Of a stretch of DNA of 44,923 nucleotides, positions 19,548 to 29,255 are shown in pieces (within the stretch, counting starts at the first letter, position 1; each line of letters opens with the position of its first letter). This DNA is from Chlorobium sp. GTDB lineage: Bacteria; Bacteroidota; Chlorobiia; Chlorobiales; Chlorobiaceae. The stretch spans positions 1 to 44,923 of the forward strand of contig SZXY01000126.1 of assembly GCA_005843805.1 (NCBI GenBank). Reading direction: 5' to 3'. The notes beneath the pieces are model-generated. The model worked only from the letters and a program-made list of their open reading frames with translations. It did not search any database and was not told where the DNA came from. The translations under genes were made by a program, and so were the position numbers.

Positions 19548-22402
19548 AGCAGAGACAACTCGACTTCTTTGCGCCCGTCGACCAGGGAAAAAACAGCGCT
19601 CCTGCAGCTCCTCCCCCAAGTAACAAACCAGGACTCTTTCTGCTTGACGGAATGGCCCTTGTCTACCGCTCCTTTTTTGCCTTGCAGCGGGCAGGGATGA
19701 AGGCCAAGGATGGCACTCCGACCGGAGCAATCTTCGGCTTTGCTTCGGCACTGCTGAAAATCATGGAAACCTGGAAACCAGACTTTCTGGCAGCGGTATT
19801 TGACTGCAAGGAAAAAACGTTCAGGCACGATCTTTACCCCGCATACAAGGCAAATCGTCCGGCACCCCCGGAAGATCTCATCATGCAGCTCGATGCGGTT
19901 TTCGAACTGCTGGAAGCCCTGGATATTCCGATAATCAAAACCCCCGGATACGAAGCCGATGACCTTATAGGCACAGCTTCCCGAAAATTCGAAGAGTCGT
20001 GCCGGATTTACATAGTAACCCCCGACAAGGATCTGGCGCAACTGGTCGATGATGAAGTCAAAATCATTAAACCAGGAAAAAACCAGAATGAGCTTGAACT
20101 GTTCGGGAAAAAAGAGGTCAGGGAACAATTCGGTGTCTGGCCTGAACAGTTCACCGAGCTTTTGACCCTTTGCGGTGATACCTCCGACAATATTCCCGGA
20201 GCAAAAGGAATCGGACCGAAAACCGCAGTATCCCTGCTTGAAAAATACGGATCGCTGCAGAATATCTACAACCATCTGAACGATATTTCCCCAAAAACCC
20301 GTACCAGTCTGGAAGAATTTCAGCCCAAACTCGATCTGATAACAAAACTGGTCACCATACGTACCGACCTTCAAATCGAGGTTACCCTCGAAAAGCTTGC
20401 CTGCGGATTACCCGACCAGGCAAAACTTTTTCCGCTGCTGCAAAGACTTGACCTTAAAACAATTGCAGCACGACTGCCGTCCGTTTTCGGCTTTCTCCCG
20501 GATAATTCCGTCGGAATGATGCAAGATTCCGCTGGAGAAGCAGAACTGTATGAAAACCTGACCTCTGCTCCTCTGGCTGAAGAAACCCTTCTGCGTTCCC
20601 CTCAGAGCGACGCCGACTACGCAATCATCGACACTCCTGAAAAACTGAATGAACTTGTGGAGTCGCTTCGGGATGCCAGGCGAATAGCCGTTGATACCGA
20701 AACAACCAGTCTCGATACCTTTGAAGCCGAACTGGCTGGTATTTCAATCTCCATCGAGGCAGGAACAGCCCGGTTTATCTCTTTTGTAAAGAGTGGCCTT
20801 CAGCGGGAAAGCACTCTTGAAATCCTCAGACCGCTTCTTGAAAATCCATTACTGCCGAAAACCGGCCAAAACCTCAAATATGACATTCTGGTTCTTAAAA
20901 AGTATGGCATAAATCTCTCGCCGGTGGGATTCGATTCCATGCTGGCCAGCTATGTGCTCGATCCGGAAGAAAAACACAATCTCGATGACCTGGCTGCCCG
21001 TCATCTCGGTTACCGGACAACAACCTTTGATGAGCTGGTGGGAACAGGCAAAGCAAAGCTGCATATCTTTGAAGTTGAACCAGTAACGCTGTCGGACTAT
21101 GCCTGCCAGGATGCCGATCTTGCCCTCCAGCTCGAAGATATGTTCCGCAAAAAACTCGACCAGGAAAAAGAGCTGCTCTGGTTGTGCGAAGAGATAGAAT
21201 TTCCGCTGGTCGCCGTACTGGCATCGATGGAGTACGCAGGTATATGCATCGATTCAGCACATCTTGCAAAAACCTCCGAGAGCGCAGCCATAGCACTCAA
21301 TCTGCTGACAGAGAAAATTTACGGCGCAACAGGCTCGACCTTCAACATCGATTCCCCGAAGCAGCTTTCTCATATCCTTTTCAATGTCCTTGGGCTGCCA
21401 ACAAAAAAAGCAATAAAAACCGGCTTTTCTACCAATGTCGAGGTACTTGAAGAGCTTGCTGCGCTGCATCCTGTTGCCAGCGACCTCCTCGAATATCGCA
21501 GCCTCCAGAAACTCAAGAGCACCTATATCGACGCTTTGCCAAAAATGGTGAATCCTGCAACAGGCAGGCTGCATACCTCTTTCAATCAGTTTATAACCGC
21601 AACTGGCAGACTCTCATCGTCCAACCCGAATCTGCAGAACATTCCCATACGCACCCCTCTCGGTAAAGAGATACGCAGGGCATTTATCCCCTCCTCCCCC
21701 GACAAGTGGCTTCTATCGGCAGATTATTCCCAGATCGAACTGAGAATTGCCGCTGAAATCTCCGGGGACTCTCAGCTTCTCGAAGCGTTCCGCAACCAAG
21801 AAGATATCCACACTGCAACAGCAAAAGTAATTTTCGGGACTGAGGAGATCACCACCGATATGCGACGCAAGGCCAAAGAGGTGAATTTCGGTGTGCTCTA
21901 CGGCATAATGCCTTTCGGACTTGCAAAAAGACTCAATATTCCGCAGAAAGAGGCAAAAGTCATTATCGACACCTATAAAACCAAATATCCGGGACTGTTC
22001 AGAGCATTGCAGGACATTATCGAAACCGGGAAAAAAAATGGTTATGTCTCAACCCTTCTCGGGAGACGACGTTACATTCCGGACCTCAACAGCCGCAATA
22101 CCAACATTCAGAAAGCTGCGGAAAGGGCCGCCATGAATACTCCGATCCAGGGCACGGCAGCCGATATCATCAAATGCGCCATGAACCTCTGCAGTCGGCG
22201 AATGCTGGAAAAATCCATGAAATCTGTCATGCTTCTGCAGGTACATGACGAGCTGCTCTTTGAAACCACTGATGAGGAAAAAGAGCCACTCTCAACCCTT
22301 GTTGAGCACGCAATGATAGATGCTGCAATAATTTGCGGCTTAAAAAACGTGCCTGTCCTGGTCGATACGGGCTCAGGAAAAAACTGGTTTGAAGCCCACT
22401 AA
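19544..22402 (+). CDS. polA: DNA polymerase I (5' nuclease, 3'-5' exonuclease and polymerase domains)
   Basis: FLLDGMALVYRSFFAL; VDTETTSLD; SADYSQIELRIAAEISGD; EVNFGVLYGIMPFGLA; LLQVHDELLFE. Overlaps pheA by 4 nt. Confidence 0.97.
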   Translation: MKQRQLDFFAPVDQGKNSAPAAPPPSNKPGLFLLDGMALVYRSFFALQRAGMKAKDGTPTGAIFGFASALLKIMETWKPDFLAAVFDCKEKTFRHDLYPAYKANRPAPPEDLIMQLDAVFELLEALDIPIIKTPGYEADDLIGTASRKFEESCRIYIVTPDKDLAQLVDDEVKIIKPGKNQNELELFGKKEVREQFGVWPEQFTELLTLCGDTSDNIPGAKGIGPKTAVSLLEKYGSLQNIYNHLNDISPKTRTSLEEFQPKLDLITKLVTIRTDLQIEVTLEKLACGLPDQAKLFPLLQRLDLKTIAARLPSVFGFLPDNSVGMMQDSAGEAELYENLTSAPLAEETLLRSPQSDADYAIIDTPEKLNELVESLRDARRIAVDTETTSLDTFEAELAGISISIEAGTARFISFVKSGLQRESTLEILRPLLENPLLPKTGQNLKYDILVLKKYGINLSPVGFDSMLASYVLDPEEKHNLDDLAARHLGYRTTTFDELVGTGKAKLHIFEVEPVTLSDYACQDADLALQLEDMFRKKLDQEKELLWLCEEIEFPLVAVLASMEYAGICIDSAHLAKTSESAAIALNLLTEKIYGATGSTFNIDSPKQLSHILFNVLGLPTKKAIKTGFSTNVEVLEELAALHPVASDLLEYRSLQKLKSTYIDALPKMVNPATGRLHTSFNQFITATGRLSSSNPNLQNIPIRTPLGKEIRRAFIPSSPDKWLLSADYSQIELRIAAEISGDSQLLEAFRNQEDIHTATAKVIFGTEEITTDMRRKAKEVNFGVLYGIMPFGLAKRLNIPQKEAKVIIDTYKTKYPGLFRALQDIIETGKKNGYVSTLLGRRRYIPDLNSRNTNIQKAAERAAMNTPIQGTAADIIKCAMNLCSRRMLEKSMKSVMLLQVHDELLFETTDEEKEPLSTLVEHAMIDAAIICGLKNVPVLVDTGSGKNWFEAH

Positions 22403-22405
22403 TCA

Positions 22406-22437
22406 TTGACTTATAAAAAAAAGTTTTTTTATATTTG
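22406..22437 (+). promoter_or_regulatory. Candidate Bacteroidota/Chlorobi-type promoter upstream of M23 peptidase
   Basis: TTGAC (22406-22410), 19-nt spacer, TATATTTG (22430-22437), matching TTG/TTTG-N~20-TAnnTTTG. Confidence 0.5.
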
Positions 22438-22484
22438 TCAGTTGAAAACGAGTTCCCTGTTCAGACAAACAATCCTGATACCGC

Positions 22485-23261
22485 ATGTCTTCTACAAACC
22501 GGTTTATGACCCTGTCTGAATTTTGCGGAAATGTGCAGAACTTTTTGACGGCACATTTTTCTGTTGGGAAAATTGTACTCTCTCTTCTCCTTTTTTCCTT
22601 TTTCTTTGTTGATCCAGTGACTATACTGGCAGGTGAAAAAAAGCCTGTTGACAACAGAAAAAGCTCTGCAAAAGAAACTCACGAAGGCTTGCTGGCAAGT
22701 CCGGGACTGATGATAGAACATCTTGTACTGCAGATAGATGGCAAAAAAGAGAGCTCTGCTGAAACAGGAGAACCCAATGGGAACCCTTCAGCCGCTTTTT
22801 TTTCAAGTATTCCCAACATCAAGCCAATCGAGGGTTCAATCAGCAGCGATTTCGGTATGCGACTTCACCCGCTCTACAATGTTCCTATTTTTCACTCCGG
22901 CATAGATTTTTCGGCATCTCAAGGTTCAAGGGTACAATCGACCGGCGACGGAATCGTGACTTATTCAGGATATGAAAAGGGGTATGGACAAAAAATAACC
23001 ATCAATCACGGCTACGGCTATATAACCATCTATGCCCATCTGTCGAAATCACTGGTACGGCAGGGTCAGAGGATCAAACGCGGCGACATCATCGCACTGT
23101 CGGGAAACACCGGAATATCCACCGGCCCGCATTTGCACTACGAAGTACACAAGGACAATGTCATAGTCAATCCATGCGCTTATTTCTTTGACAAGGCACA
23201 TCCTGACAAGTTCATCACGATACAAAAGAGCTCACCTGAAAAGAGTGGCAATAACTCCTAA
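22485..23261 (+). CDS. M23 family (LytM-type) metallopeptidase
   Basis: SSDFGMRLHP, FHSGIDFSASQGSRVQSTGDGIVTYSG, HGYGYITIYAHLS, GPHLHYEVH zinc-peptidase motifs; N-terminal hydrophobic segment. Confidence 0.93.
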   Translation: MSSTNRFMTLSEFCGNVQNFLTAHFSVGKIVLSLLLFSFFFVDPVTILAGEKKPVDNRKSSAKETHEGLLASPGLMIEHLVLQIDGKKESSAETGEPNGNPSAAFFSSIPNIKPIEGSISSDFGMRLHPLYNVPIFHSGIDFSASQGSRVQSTGDGIVTYSGYEKGYGQKITINHGYGYITIYAHLSKSLVRQGQRIKRGDIIALSGNTGISTGPHLHYEVHKDNVIVNPCAYFFDKAHPDKFITIQKSSPEKSGNNS

Positions 23262-23281
23262 ACCGAATCAATCGACGCAGT

Positions 23282-23509
23282 ATGTACTGGAATTTAGATC
23301 TTGCCCGTTATATAGCCGATGCCCCCTGGCCTGTCACAAAAGATGAACTTATTAATTATGCCAACCGGACCGGGGCACCCCAACAGGTGATCGACAACCT
23401 GCTGGATCTCCCTGAAAGCGATGAGATGTATGAAAGTCTGGACGAAATATGGCCGGACTATCCTACCGACGAAGACTTTTGCTACGGTGATGAAGAACCA
23501 TTAACATAG
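23282..23509 (+). CDS. DUF2795 domain small acidic protein
   Basis: LARYIADAPWPVTKDELINYANRTGAPQQVIDNLLDLP pattern of DUF2795. Confidence 0.75.
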   Translation: MYWNLDLARYIADAPWPVTKDELINYANRTGAPQQVIDNLLDLPESDEMYESLDEIWPDYPTDEDFCYGDEEPLT

Positions 23510-23608
23510 GTTAACCCTGGATTCAGTGTTTTTTTTTTAACTACTACCCTCCGATTCAGGGCAAAAGCATATTTTCTTGTCGCACTTCTTCTCTTCACTG
23601 CTTTTCCG

Positions 23609-25759
23609 GTGCATGGCCGGGCAAACAATGCTGAGGAGGTTTCCCCTGCTGCAACGCCTTATGTGGGAAAAATCCGCTTCAGCGGAAACAAGGCCATCGA
23701 CAGCGAAGAACTGCGGCAGATCATTGCCACATCCGAACATACCTCCTTCCTTGGACTCGGACTCTTCGGCGGGACTCAAAAACCATTCAACCCGGAGGAG
23801 TTTGAAAAAGATCTCTTCCTCATCAAAAAGCTCTATACATACAAGGGATATTTTTTTGCCAGCGTCGACACCTTGATTGACAGGAAAGACAATGGCAAAA
23901 AAGTAGATCTGAACATCCGAATCCGTGAAAATGAACCATCGAGAGTTGACTCCGTAAGTTATGAAGGGCTGGAAAAAATTACTCCGGAACTTAAATCAAG
24001 CTTTCTCGCCCAAAAGCGACTGAAAGTCAATGATATTTTTTCGGTTGAGCAACTGATAGAGGAACGGAACCGCACCATCTCTTTTTTCAGGGAGTACGGC
24101 TTTACTTTTGTTCATGAAGACAGTATTCGCATCAAGGTTGATACCGTCGGAACCCATGCCGGAGTTTTGTTCAGACTCAGTCTTCCGGAACAACTGAAAT
24201 ACGGCCCTGTTCATGCAGTGGTACACAACCCACTGAAAAACGATACCTCCCACACCGTTAAAACCTTTTCGCAGCAGAAGGTCAAAGGTATAGTTCTCGG
24301 AAAGCAAACAATTTCCCCTGTTCTGATTGCTTCTGCCATCGAATTTCACGAGGGAACCTATACCCGTAAAAGTCTCGAACAACGCACCCTGCAGAATTTC
24401 GGCGCCACAAATATCTTTTCGTCCATTTTCGTCAACCCTGACTCGGTACGATCTGGACAACTCTACACGACAGTCCACCTTGAAACAGCACCCAAGCACC
24501 AGATAGAACCAAAAATACTGGTAGACAACCGTTACGGCGCCCTCTTTTTCGGTTCCTCTCTGGCCTATGAAAACAAAAACCTGCTTGGTGGTGCCGAACA
24601 GTTCCACACCTCAACAGAATTCGGCGCCCAGACCGGTTACAGCAACAAACTATTGACAAACCTTGATCCAAACCAATATGCACGGGTCATTCCCTATGAA
24701 TTCAGTCTGAAAAACAGTCTTGTCATGCCAGTGCTTAAAAAGCCAGGCAATTTCTATTCGGTAACGGCTGAATACTCGACGACAACACTGCCTGTTTTGC
24801 TCTCAAACCAGAACGGACTCATCCGGGCAACCTACAACGCACGACTCTCTCCTTCATCGCGCCTGAATTTTGACTTTTTTGAATTTGAATGGGTCAAAAA
24901 CGACTCACTCAAAGGATTCAAACAACTCTTCAAAACTGACCTTGCCCGTAATATCGGCATAGACCCAACCAGGGAAGCTGCCGTCAATGCAGGACTTGAC
25001 AGCCTTCTTAAAGCTCATGTCAACCAAACATTCCGGCTTCGCTACAACTCCACGAACCGCCAAAGGGTTCTTCCGGGAAAAACAATCTGGAACCTCGATC
25101 TCCTGCTTGAAGAATCCGGAAGTCTGGCATGGCTGATCGATAAATATCTCGACACCAAAGAGCATAAAGGGTTCAGCAGCAAAGACCCCCAGATCTTCGG
25201 CACAACCTATTCACAGTATATAAAATGTCAAACAGGGCTGGACTTCACAAAAAACTTTTCGCCACAAAGCCAGCTTGCCGGAAGAGGGTTGATCGGATGG
25301 ATGAAACCTTATGGCAAGGCTGAAACAACCCCCGAAGAACGCCGTTTTTATGCCGGTGGTGCCAACAGTATGAGGGGCTGGCTCTTCAATACCCTCGGTC
25401 CAGGAAACAGTGCGAGTGAAGCTGCGGCAAATTTCGGCGCTGACATCAAGCTTGAACTCAATGTGGAATACCGGCGAAAATTCTTCAAGCTCTTTAATCA
25501 GCCATCGGGAATAACCTTTTTTGCAGATATCGGAAATATATGGGATCGAACAGGAGCATACGCTTTCACTCCAGCCTCACTGGCAAAGAACTTCGCCCTT
25601 GACACTGGAGTCGGACTGCGCGTAGGCTCTCCTATCGGCCCCTTCCGTTTTGATTTTGCCTATAAAATCCATGACCCAACCGAAGTACATCCATGGCGAA
25701 TATCGAAATGGAACCTCAGGAACTACACCTTCAATTTTGGAATTGGAGAGGCTTTTTAA
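23609..25759 (+). CDS. Omp85/BamA-TamA family outer membrane assembly protein
   Basis: N-terminal POTRA-like repeats (VGKIRFSGNKAIDSEELRQII), C-terminal barrel with FYAGGANSMRGW, GPFRFDFAYKIHD, terminal F. A signal-peptide-like sequence continues upstream in the same frame to about 23510 with no ATG/GTG/TTG start (see findings). Confidence 0.85.
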   Translation: MHGRANNAEEVSPAATPYVGKIRFSGNKAIDSEELRQIIATSEHTSFLGLGLFGGTQKPFNPEEFEKDLFLIKKLYTYKGYFFASVDTLIDRKDNGKKVDLNIRIRENEPSRVDSVSYEGLEKITPELKSSFLAQKRLKVNDIFSVEQLIEERNRTISFFREYGFTFVHEDSIRIKVDTVGTHAGVLFRLSLPEQLKYGPVHAVVHNPLKNDTSHTVKTFSQQKVKGIVLGKQTISPVLIASAIEFHEGTYTRKSLEQRTLQNFGATNIFSSIFVNPDSVRSGQLYTTVHLETAPKHQIEPKILVDNRYGALFFGSSLAYENKNLLGGAEQFHTSTEFGAQTGYSNKLLTNLDPNQYARVIPYEFSLKNSLVMPVLKKPGNFYSVTAEYSTTTLPVLLSNQNGLIRATYNARLSPSSRLNFDFFEFEWVKNDSLKGFKQLFKTDLARNIGIDPTREAAVNAGLDSLLKAHVNQTFRLRYNSTNRQRVLPGKTIWNLDLLLEESGSLAWLIDKYLDTKEHKGFSSKDPQIFGTTYSQYIKCQTGLDFTKNFSPQSQLAGRGLIGWMKPYGKAETTPEERRFYAGGANSMRGWLFNTLGPGNSASEAAANFGADIKLELNVEYRRKFFKLFNQPSGITFFADIGNIWDRTGAYAFTPASLAKNFALDTGVGLRVGSPIGPFRFDFAYKIHDPTEVHPWRISKWNLRNYTFNFGIGEAF

Positions 25760-25806
25760 TTGTTTTTTTGTTTTAATTTTACTCAACAATCAAGAAAAAA
25801 ATCATC

Positions 25807-26472
25807 ATGCCAGTACCATCGACGCTTCTTGCACCATCCATTCTTTCGGCTGACTTCACCCGCCTTAAACAGTCGATAGAGATTGCCGAAAAAGCGGGAG
25901 CGGACTGGATTCACTGCGATGTCATGGATGGAGTTTTTGTGCCTAACATTACCTTCGGACCCTTCATTATTCAAGCCATCGCTGCATGCACGACGACCAC
26001 AATCGACACCCATCTGATGATTACGGATCCTGACCGTTTTATCGAGGATTTTGTAAAGGCCGGTTCCCACCAGATTACGGTTCACCAGGAAGCCTGTCCA
26101 CATCTGCACCGCACCGTTCAGTTCATCAAAAGCCTCGGCGCAAAAGCAGGCGTATCGATCAATCCTGCAACACCGGTTTCAACACTTGAATCCATTCTGC
26201 CTGATCTCGATCTTGTGCTTCTGATGTCGGTCAATCCTGGATTTGGAGGCCAGAAGTTCATACCCTCTTCAATTGGCAAAATCCGCACGCTTCACGAGAT
26301 GCGCATGAAGCTGAATCCAGGGATGGTCATTGCCATTGACGGCGGTATAACGGAAGAAAATGCGGAAGAGGTGGTTCTGGCTGGCGCCGATGCCCTGATT
26401 GCAGGTACGGCTTTCTTCAAGGCGGCCAATCCGTTGCAAACTGCAACAAAAATCAAAGCCTTGACCAGGTAA
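25807..26472 (+). CDS. rpe: Ribulose-phosphate 3-epimerase
   Basis: [50 protein letters not shown] motifs. Confidence 0.96.
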   Translation: MPVPSTLLAPSILSADFTRLKQSIEIAEKAGADWIHCDVMDGVFVPNITFGPFIIQAIAACTTTTIDTHLMITDPDRFIEDFVKAGSHQITVHQEACPHLHRTVQFIKSLGAKAGVSINPATPVSTLESILPDLDLVLLMSVNPGFGGQKFIPSSIGKIRTLHEMRMKLNPGMVIAIDGGITEENAEEVVLAGADALIAGTAFFKAANPLQTATKIKALTR

Positions 26473-27238
26473 CATCAAGTAGTTCAGGGCTTGTATGCAG
26501 CCCTTCTCCTATCAGCACGGCATCGAAAGATGCCTGCTCGATAAGAATAATATCAGCAGCGGTTTTCAGGCCACTCTCGGCTACAGCCAAAAGCTCCCGG
26601 GGAATAAAGGGACGAAGTGTTACCGAAGTCTGGAGATCGACCGAAAAGTCCTTCAGGTTTCTGTTATTCACGCCGATTATCATTGCGCCTTTTTCAAGTG
26701 CGGTATCAAGCTCACTGCGGTCATGCACTTCCACCAGCACATCGAGACCTATGCCTGCTGCAACCTGAAGATAGTCACCAAGTTGTGCAGGATCGAGCGC
26801 CGCCACGATAAGCAGAATGGCATCAGCGCCAATCAGACGTGACTCGAAAATCTGGGATTCATCGATAATGAACTCCTTGCGCAGTACCGGCAGGGGAAAT
26901 GAACCACTGACCATCTGGAGATAGTCGTTATCACCCTGAAAGAACTGTTGATCGGTAAGCACTGAAAAAGCGGATGCCCCAAGCTCGAAATATCGCCGGG
27001 CAATGGTTACAGGATCAAAATCCGTGACAATAAGACCACGGGAAGGAGAGGCTTTCTTGATCTCGGCTATAAGCCTCGGAGACCCATCACCCCTGCGAAG
27101 CGATCCACTGAAATCACGGGTTGGAGCCAGAGTCTTCTGCAAGCCAAGAAAGCTCTGCATGGGATGAAGCTTTTTAAGGCATTCAACCTCACGCTCTTTC
27201 TCCTCCAATATCCTGGTAAGATAGGTCATAACGGTCAA
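26453..27238 (-). CDS. trpC: Indole-3-glycerol phosphate synthase
   Basis: [58 protein letters not shown] motifs; 3' end overlaps rpe by 20 bp (convergent). Confidence 0.95.
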   Translation of the reverse strand: MTVMTYLTRILEEKEREVECLKKLHPMQSFLGLQKTLAPTRDFSGSLRRGDGSPRLIAEIKKASPSRGLIVTDFDPVTIARRYFELGASAFSVLTDQQFFQGDNDYLQMVSGSFPLPVLRKEFIIDESQIFESRLIGADAILLIVAALDPAQLGDYLQVAAGIGLDVLVEVHDRSELDTALEKGAMIIGVNNRNLKDFSVDLQTSVTLRPFIPRELLAVAESGLKTAADIILIEQASFDAVLIGEGLHTSPELLDVTWSRL

Positions 27239-28713
27239 TCGGCAGCAGCCAGTTCCCTGAGCTCATCTTCGACATCGACAATCTGGCGGATATTGTCAAG
27301 GAACCAGGGATCAATGCCTGTCGATTGATGAACCTCTTCGATAGTCGCTCCAGCCTGGAAAGCGTAACGAAGGTAAAACATCCGGTCGGCTTTCGGTATC
27401 CTGATTTTTTCAAGAATATCCTCTTTTGCAAACTTTTTCTGCTGCGGTGTCATATCGAGCACATTCATGACATCCTTGCCATCAGAGCCGAGTCCTGCAC
27501 GACCAATTTCAAGGCCTCGCAGCGATTTCTGCAGCGCCTCCCTGAAATTTCTTCCGAATGCCATCACTTCACCAACAGACTTCATCTGCACGCCAAGACG
27601 GGCATCGACATTCTTGAACTTTTCAAAATCCCAGCGGGGTACCTTGACGACACAATAGTCAATGGCAGGTTCAAAACTGGCCGGAGTGGTTTTTGTAATA
27701 TCATTGAGAATCTCGTCAAGACGATAGCCAACAGCAAGTTTGGCTGCCACTTTGGCAATAGGAAAACCGGTTGCCTTTGAAGCAAGAGCAGAACTGCGCG
27801 ACACACGGGGGTTCATTTCAATCACCACAATACGCCCGTTATCGGGATTAATGGCAAACTGGATATTGCTGCCTCCGGTCTCGACACCGATCTCCCTGAT
27901 AATCCGAATCGAAGCATCCCTGAGCTCCTGGTACTGTCGATCAGTAAGCGTCTGGGCCGGCGCAACGGTTATACTGTCGCCGGTATGCACACCCATAGGA
28001 TCGACATTCTCGATAGAACAGACGATAATGACATTATCTGCCAGATCGCGAATAACCTCAAGCTCAAACTCTTTCCATCCAATCAGGCACTCTTCGACAA
28101 GCACTTCACTGATCGGACTCTCGGCCAGCCCCCTCCGCACCGCTTCATAGTAATCCGCTTTTGTTTCGGCAAAACCGCCACCGGTTCCACCAAGTGTAAA
28201 CGAAGGCCTGATAACAATCGGAAGACCAATCTCTTCAAGTGCATCCCTGGCCTCTTTTTCGTTGCGCACAAACAAGCCCTTGGCCATTTCGAGACCTATT
28301 TTTTTCATCGCATCGCTGAAAAACTCACGGTTTTCAGCCTTTCTGATCGCCCGAAGCTTTGCGCCTATCAGCTCAACCCCGTTGCGCTCCAGAATACCTG
28401 ACTCTGCAAGAGCGACAGCAGTATTAAGAGCGGTCTGCCCACCCATGGTCGGCAAAAGCGCATCGGGTTTTTCCCGTTCGATAATTTTCTGCACATATTC
28501 CGGCGTGATTGGCTCGATATAGGTAGCATCAGCCAGCTCTATATCGGTCATAATGGTTGCCGGATTGCTGTTCACCAGCACAACACGGTAACCATCCTCC
28601 TTGAGAGCGCGGCAAGCCTGCGTTCCGGAATAATCAAATTCACAGGCCTGGCCAATAACTATAGGGCCAGCGCCAATAACTAAAATGGACTTTATATCTT
28701 CCCGTTTCGGCAC
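27235..28713 (-). CDS. carB: Carbamoyl-phosphate synthase large subunit, N-terminal half only (split CarB)
   Basis: [74 protein letters not shown]; ends at 492 aa with a 4-nt overlap to trpC; no C-terminal half in window. Confidence 0.9.
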   Translation of the reverse strand: MPKREDIKSILVIGAGPIVIGQACEFDYSGTQACRALKEDGYRVVLVNSNPATIMTDIELADATYIEPITPEYVQKIIEREKPDALLPTMGGQTALNTAVALAESGILERNGVELIGAKLRAIRKAENREFFSDAMKKIGLEMAKGLFVRNEKEARDALEEIGLPIVIRPSFTLGGTGGGFAETKADYYEAVRRGLAESPISEVLVEECLIGWKEFELEVIRDLADNVIIVCSIENVDPMGVHTGDSITVAPAQTLTDRQYQELRDASIRIIREIGVETGGSNIQFAINPDNGRIVVIEMNPRVSRSSALASKATGFPIAKVAAKLAVGYRLDEILNDITKTTPASFEPAIDYCVVKVPRWDFEKFKNVDARLGVQMKSVGEVMAFGRNFREALQKSLRGLEIGRAGLGSDGKDVMNVLDMTPQQKKFAKEDILEKIRIPKADRMFYLRYAFQAGATIEEVHQSTGIDPWFLDNIRQIVDVEDELRELAAAD

Positions 28714-28802
28714 GTTATTTTCGGGGTTTAATACTTGTTAAGCTTGAAATTGAACGTAATGTACAAATATTTACAGAGTTTGTTGTTCATAACCGGAGCA
28801 AA

Positions 28803-29234
28803 CTACACGACCACACGAATCTGTTCCTGGTGAAACCCTCCCGACTCTCGTCTCAGCCATGCCGTCACCGCCTTTGGTTGTGCATTCATGAGTGAAATAA
28901 TCAGCATGGTATGACCTGATCGAGCAAAATCAACATCATGAAGTGAAGGAATGGCCGGGGAATTGATATGTGAATGATAGGAACCAACGATGTTGTAACC
29001 CAGTCGCCGGGCTTCCCGCTCCACATCGAGATACTCCTGATGGGAAATCTCAAAACCAGTCTCTTTGCCAAAATAGAGACAATTCCGGCATGGAGCCACC
29101 TCATAAACAATGTTCTCTATATTTCCCCTGTGATCGGAATTTTTTTCCCCTACGAGCAACCCGCAACACTCATAGGGTAATTCCCGAACAGCCTGTTCCT
29201 GAATAATCTCGAATTTACGCCGGAGTAGTTTCAT
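28803..29234 (-). CDS. JAMM/MPN (Mov34/PAD-1) family metallopeptidase-like protein
   Basis: E...; HSHINSPAIPSLHDVD matches the JAMM motif HxHx(~7-8)SxxD. Confidence 0.85.
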   Translation of the reverse strand: MKLLRRKFEIIQEQAVRELPYECCGLLVGEKNSDHRGNIENIVYEVAPCRNCLYFGKETGFEISHQEYLDVEREARRLGYNIVGSYHSHINSPAIPSLHDVDFARSGHTMLIISLMNAQPKAVTAWLRRESGGFHQEQIRVVV

Positions 29235-29255
29235 AGAATACCCATTGAGTGAAAA

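Noticed and set aside
26453-26472. 20-bp overlap of convergent rpe and trpC
   Set aside because: Both C-termini look normal; short convergent overlaps are common in compact genomes (also seen at lpxK/isochorismatase), so not treated as a special signal.
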